Assembly (NCBI GenBank): GCA_007182875.1
Contig: AP019514.1
Span: 1,116,001 to 1,180,000 of the forward strand
Source: Vreelandella sulfidaeris
Lineage (GTDB): Bacteria > Pseudomonadota > Gammaproteobacteria > Pseudomonadales > Halomonadaceae
DNA length: 64,000 nt
Direction: 5' to 3'
Both the position numbers and the translations under genes were made by a program. Within the stretch, counting starts at the first letter, position 1. Each line of letters opens with the position of its first letter. Below are positions 59,701 through 64,000 of this stretch, one piece after another. The notes below the pieces were generated by a model, which saw only the letters and a program-made list of their open reading frames with translations, was not told where the DNA came from and made no database searches.

Positions 59701-60952
59701 TCACCACGAAAGACGGGCGACGACACGCTGCTCATCAGCGAGTAGCGAAAACGACCAGCCATTGCGCTCACACAGCCGTTGCACGATACCCAGACCAAGA
59801 CCATACCCTTGAGACGACGGCGCCTCGGTCGGTGTGTGCCGATTATCAGCGTCACTGCTCACCTGATTGGTGACTAAGAGCTCATGCTCTTTAATACGAA
59901 TCGTGATCGGTCCCTGCGCGTGGAGCGTATGCTCGAACGCATTTCGCACCAGATTATTGACCGCAATAGAAAAAGCCTGTGGGTGTCCGTTGACGCTGGG
60001 TTTTGCGAGTTCGTCGATATCAACATTGACGAATTTGCGGATCAGCAGGTAGCGCTGCTGATCTATCGCTTTGCTCACCAGCGGCATCACTAAAAACTGC
60101 TCGTCATACAACCCGTCGTCGGTTTCGCGAGCGAGGCACAAGAACATTTCAATCGTGATTTTCATATCGAGCGTTGCACGCTTCACTCGATCAAGCGCCT
60201 TCGTATCGGTCGCTGACAGGTTGCTTTGTTCTAGCAATTCAATTGCGCCTGTTATCACCGTGATCGGCGTCCGCAACTCATGACTGGCTGAACTGGTAAA
60301 ATATCTTTCTCTCTCAACAAATGCGCTGATACGCTCAAGCGTCTTTTCGATAGTCCTGGCAAGTACACCAACTTCATCATCGCCGTAACGGCTGGACTCT
60401 ATGCGTTTATGATCTTCGGCCGTTAGTTGTTCCGGGTCGATGTCCGCGACCGCTTTGGCGAGTTGCGCCACAGGGCGACGGCTTTGCGCATAACAACCAC
60501 GCCCAGCCCGAAACCAAGAGTCGCGAGCGTACCCACAGCACCGGTGATAAAGAGCAGCCACCACCAATCCTCTAACGACGACGCCTCAATCCCGGCAACA
60601 TCGAACACCACAAAGCCGAGTCGCTGTTCATCGTCGGTAGCCAGCTTTTCATTGTCGGTAGATAGCACAGCGACATGCAATTCGTTTTCCTCGAATTCGT
60701 ACAAGCCCTCACCGGGATTCGTTTGCGCCCATTCCCTCAGTGGTTCAGGCAAGCTAGCGATCTCATCGTATCCGCGAAGGTTCATCGGCATAGAGGGATA
60801 GCTCTCTGCGGCACGCTGCAACTGATGCTGCAGCACTCGGTCTTCGGTCAACCTGATCGCAGCGAAGAAGGCGACCCCCAGGCCACGCTCAGTACAGCAA
60901 CGCACACTGCAAATGCAATGGCGACACGCGTACGCAAACTGTGCCGGTACAT
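59701..60952 (-). CDS. Sensor histidine kinase, frameshifted
   Basis: About 417 residues. From ATG 60952: MYRHSLRTRVAIAFAVCVAV, a membrane segment, a periplasmic domain of about 120 residues, and a second segment (LLFITGAVGTLATLGFGLGV). Then HAMP-like RPVAQLAKAVADIDPE, the phospho-acceptor SASHELRTPITV, N-box NNLVRNAFEHT and G-box GYGLGLGIVQRL. Shifts near 60890 and 60470 break it. Its start overlaps the regulator stop (TAATG). The signal is unknown. Confidence 0.9.
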
Positions 60953-61633
60953 TACCGAGCATCCTCAGCAATTCGGTACCCGATGCGATGAACGGTATGA
61001 ATTAACGGGCTATCAAACGGCCTATCGATAGCCTGGCGCAGCTTGTACAAGTGCGAGCGCAGCGCATCGCCATCGGGGCGCTCGTCAGCCCACAACAACG
61101 TTTCGAGATCATCGCGCGCGACAACAGACGGCGCCTCTTCCATCAATCGTTGCAGTAGTTTCATGCCAGTAGGATTGAGATCAATGCGCCGCCCGCACGA
61201 TGCACTTGCAGCGTGGACCGGTTCATCGTCAGCTCACCAACCGTTAACAGGTTGTCGGTTTTGCCGTGACTGCGTTTGTACAGCGCCTGCAGTCGCGCAT
61301 GTAGTTCCTAATGGCAAGCATTCCCGCCTCGAACCCCTTGAGTTTATCGTCAAGCGTGTCTCTCGCCGTTAGCATCAGTACGGGTGTTTCTAGTTTGGCG
61401 TCAGTTCGAAGTTTTTGGCAAAAACTCAGGCCATCCATCCCCGGAAGCATTAGGTCCAGAACAATAACGTCGTACGGGTTCGTCAACGCCAGGTACATCG
61501 CGCTTATACCGTCGTAGGCAAAATCCATAACATAGCGATGCTTTTCAAGGTACGCAGCAATGTTCTCGCAAATGTCGCGGTTGTCTTCGACAATCAATAT
61601 TCTAATCGGCGCCGCTCCAAGCACGTTTCCCAT
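60952..61633 (-). CDS. OmpR-type response regulator with internal deletion
   Basis: About 225 residues expected. ATG 61633 begins MGNVLGAAPIRILIVEDNRD. The phosphorylated aspartate is in VIVLDLMLPGMDG and the threonine/serine in PVLMLTARD. After KGFEAG the usual ADDYLxKPF block, which holds the conserved lysine, is missing; the sequence runs almost directly into LAIR-ELHARLQALYKR. The deletion is about 20 bp and also shifts the frame. The DNA-binding end (LETLLWADERPDGDALRSHL) is intact. A second shift lies near 61190. Confidence 0.88.
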
Positions 61634-61681
61634 TTGCTGTTCTCCCTTGCCAGGCACGATTTACCAGCCCCAGCCATAATC

Positions 61682-61737
61682 CAGTCGCAGAAGTCCAGTC
61701 GCAGAAGCCCAGCCGCATAAGCCCAGACGCAGACCAA
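61682..61737. repeat. Four 14-bp imperfect tandem repeats
   Basis: Units of the form CAG(T/C/A)CGCAGAAG(T/C)C occur four times upstream of the response-regulator gene. They could be a regulator site or simple slippage; no function is shown. Positions 61738-62047 contain no gene I can support. Confidence 0.75.
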
Positions 61738-62047
61738 TAAGCGGCTCGGCCTCGCTATCCTGATGAAACTCTGGAAGCTAGCAAAGCCGATGTGGCTAAA
61801 AAAGTCGCTGAAATGTGAAAGCTACAATTTCATGATAGTAGAAGAAGCAAATAGGACGGCGTCGGTTTCTTCAGCAAGTCGGGCGCTTGGCCACATTCGC
61901 GACTATGGTGAGTCATGAATGATTGCCGTGCATCTGGTCTGGGGGCTGGCACCGTATGGATCGGCGAATATCTGGCGAACCGACGGGCCTTCCCCCCTCG
62001 GGTAGCTACGGCTATGCTTTTAGTACACGCGACGCTAAGGAGAGAAC

Positions 62048-62383
62048 ATGCCATTGCAATGGACTGGCCAAGTGACGCTACATATCTCGAACACTGAGGA
62101 AGACGTTGTCGTGCAAGGCCAGGGTCTTGAGTTGATCCAGGCTGGCTTGCGTATCCTCGATCACGATGAGGTACGCCATGAATTCATCTATGGCTATGAC
62201 GATCCCAGGTTTGAGCTGGAGGTCAATGCCACCGCCGAGAAGAACACCGTAGAGATTGACCCTCCTCTTCTCAATGCTAAGACGTCGGCGGCGGTAGAAG
62301 AGCGGGCCAATACACTCGCGGCCACTTTCCATCATGATCCTGATATCGATGACGAGCCGTTGACGCCTGTCTCGAGTAATTGA
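62048..62383 (+). CDS. Hypothetical protein
   Basis: 111 residues, intact, from ATG 62048 behind AAGGAGAG. It is mainly beta in the first half (LQWTGQVTLHISNTEEDVVV), then FIYGYDDPRFELEVNATAEK and an acidic tail ending LTPVSSN. I do not recognise a family. It is convergent with the MscS gene. Confidence 0.65.
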   Translation: MPLQWTGQVTLHISNTEEDVVVQGQGLELIQAGLRILDHDEVRHEFIYGYDDPRFELEVNATAEKNTVEIDPPLLNAKTSAAVEERANTLAATFHHDPDIDDEPLTPVSSN

Positions 62384-62441
62384 CCGTCACCTCGGTCACA
62401 GGTTGGCCGGCTATCTTTGTAATCGTGGCCGACCGGGGTGT

Positions 62442-63594
62442 CTATGCTTTCCTGCTCCCTTCGTTGGGCCGAGAGGTTGGCTCATCAGAAGACATCGCGG
62501 CCATTTGATTAAATTCGTGCCCCTTGGGCAGAGGAACCTCGTCCAAAAATTCAAGAGCGCGCACCGGCATTGCGAATTTGATATTACGGTTACTCAGCTC
62601 TTCCAGTAGAGAGAAGTTAATGGCTTGCTGGATATCCATATAAAGGTTGTAATCCGCGCTCAAGACGTAATAGACAACTTCGTATCTCAGGGCGTAATCG
62701 TCAAACATAAGCAAATGAGCGCGATCGAAACGGGTGTTTTCGACTGCCTCAACGGCTTGTTTGATGAGTGGCGGGAGCTCGCGCGCTTTTTCGACGGGTG
62801 TCCGGAAGGAGATAGCTAGGCTGAACACGACACGCCGCTCGCTCATTCGGCTGTAATTGTGGATCGTTTGTTGGAGCAGCTTAGTGTTCGAACAAAGAAT
62901 TTGTTCTCCACTCAAGCTACGGATGCGAGTGGTTTTTAGACCAATATATTCAATCGTCCCGGCAATATCGTTAAAAACAATAAAGTGGCCTGCCTTAAAG
63001 GGTTTATCCACCCCGATAGAGGCCGATGCAAACAAATCCCCCAGCAGTGTCTGTACCGCAAGGGCGATGGCAATTCCCCGATGCCCAGGCTGGCGACAAA
63101 GGCGGTGATATCCACACCCAGGTTGGCCAGTACCGACAGCAGTACAACGGCCCAGAGCACGATGCGGAACATCAATGCCACCATGGTCACTGTCAGTTGG
63201 TTATCCTGGCCCGCTTTATCCTGGATAACTTTCTCTTTCCAATAAGCGATAGCGGCATCGACCCAAAGGCCGAATTGTAGGGCGAGGACTAAAACCATAA
63301 ATGACTGACCCGAGCATCCCAAACGGGACCCAACTCAACAACCGCCAGGCCGATTTGAAGAGCCATCGCCGCGATTAGCAGGCGACTGGTGTGCTTGAAG
63401 ATCTCAGCGGCGTAGTCGCTCCAACGCCCTTTGCTCGTTGATAGCCAGTTGACGATCCGAGCAAGGACGGAACTCATCAATACCCGAAGCGCGACATAGC
63501 TGACGGCAGAAATACCTATGACTAGAGCGAAGTTCAGGAAGCTAGTTTGTGATATCCATATCTCCCAGGTCCGCCACAACTCCCAATTAACCAT
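62442..63594 (-). CDS. MscS-family mechanosensitive channel, frameshifted
   Basis: About 383 residues. From 63594: MVNWELWRTWEIWIS, then four membrane segments. TM3 reads TAFVASLGIG, then after a one-base shift near 63055 GIAIALAVQTLLGDLFAS. The beta domain carries HFIVFNDIAGTIEYIGLKTT and RIRSLSGEQILCSNTKL, as in MscS. A short C-terminal extension ends RPNEGSRKA. It opens under membrane tension and releases osmolytes, which suits a halophile facing dilution. Shifts near 63290 and 63055 break it. Confidence 0.92.
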
Positions 63595-64000
63595 ATCTGA
63601 TTCCCTTCTTATGCAACTTAAGCCTCGTTAATATTACGGATAATCGCTTACACAAGCTGAAAACTGTTTTTAATGTTTATCAAATTCTGTATATCAAGTT
63701 GTGTGATTCATCAGTCGTTCCTAGCCTAAGCAGACCATTATAAATTGGCAAAACCAACACTTACGATCGCAGAAAACTTGGTATTTTAGCCGAAAGTACG
63801 CAAGCAGTTACTAGCTTACTTATGCAATACAGTTAAGATAAGTACCGGTCGCAATGTTCTATATCTTTTATCAATTGTTTGCTTATGCCGCTGATATATG
63901 GCTTCTCATCATTAGGTGGTTTTAAATTCACTAACTACACGGAAAGGAGGGCCCATGGAACCGACATGGAGAGGGTAACCGAATCCAGTTATTGCCTGGG
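63595..64000. other. Intergenic region, then a possible gene start cut by the window
   Basis: Over 63595-63940 no gene is seen. At 63942-63950 a strong GGAAAGGAGGG site precedes ATG 63955, whose frame stops after seven codons, and ATG 63969, whose frame runs open to the window end. One of them probably starts the next gene; given the error rate I cannot choose. Confidence 0.35.

Overview
The window looks like a chromosomal segment of a moderately halophilic gammaproteobacterium, most likely Halomonas or a close relative. This is an inference from the mix of core genes (rlmKL, pdxB, htpX, alaA-type aminotransferase, rbgA-type GTPase, msrB, long-form queF, yadGH, a TRAP transporter for organic acids, mscS) and their protein style; no marker gene settles the genus. 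Almost every gene longer than about 500 bp, including conserved housekeeping genes, is broken by one or more single-base frameshifts, often a lost base in a short homopolymer. The simplest reading is uncorrected sequencing error, not mass pseudogenisation. Gene spans below therefore join the frames of one gene, and 'frameshifted' does not mean dead unless I say so.

Layout. Positions 1-11.2 kb are core: rlmKL end, glutaredoxin-like, WGR protein, pdxB, htpX, aminotransferase, rbgA, msrB, gamma-glutamyltransferase, and a TRAP transporter operon (dctPQM). Positions 11.5-12.4 kb hold three tRNA-Glu/tRNA-Gly pairs, each Gly gene followed by a deformed Gly-derived tail. Positions 12.5-16.3 kb hold yadGH, queF, a nitroreductase and a thioesterase, ending at tRNA-Ser(GGA).

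Positions about 16.45-56.4 kb form a genomic island of about 40 kb inserted in the 3' end of tRNA-Ser. A 37-bp direct repeat (16453-16489 and 56362-56398) marks its ends, a tyrosine integrase lies at the right end, and a longer repeat that may bind the integrase lies inside each end. From left to right the island carries: an IS1182-type element; a HEPN-motif protein and a lipoprotein; a cassette-like stretch with a DUF4297 nuclease plus a zinc-hook SMC-like ATPase (resembling Lamassu or ABC-three-component defence), bounded by attC-like folded sites; a second cassette with a membrane/coiled-coil protein; a membrane-coiled-coil protein and an EcsC-family protein; a recombination module (RadC, YqaJ exonuclease, ERF annealing protein, DUF932); a truncated umuC; a satellite-like module (YagK/YfjJ, YfjI/DUF3987, AlpA); a type I restriction-modification locus (hsdM, hsdS, then guests, then hsdR); a WYL regulator-DUF2201-PcfJ operon; and a DUF262/DUF262-DUF1524 operon. 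It reads as a layered defence island.

Right of the island (56.4-64 kb) are an ABC-2 exporter cotranscribed with a polyprenyl synthase, a two-component system whose response regulator has lost its conserved lysine region, a small hypothetical gene, an MscS channel and the start of a possible further gene.
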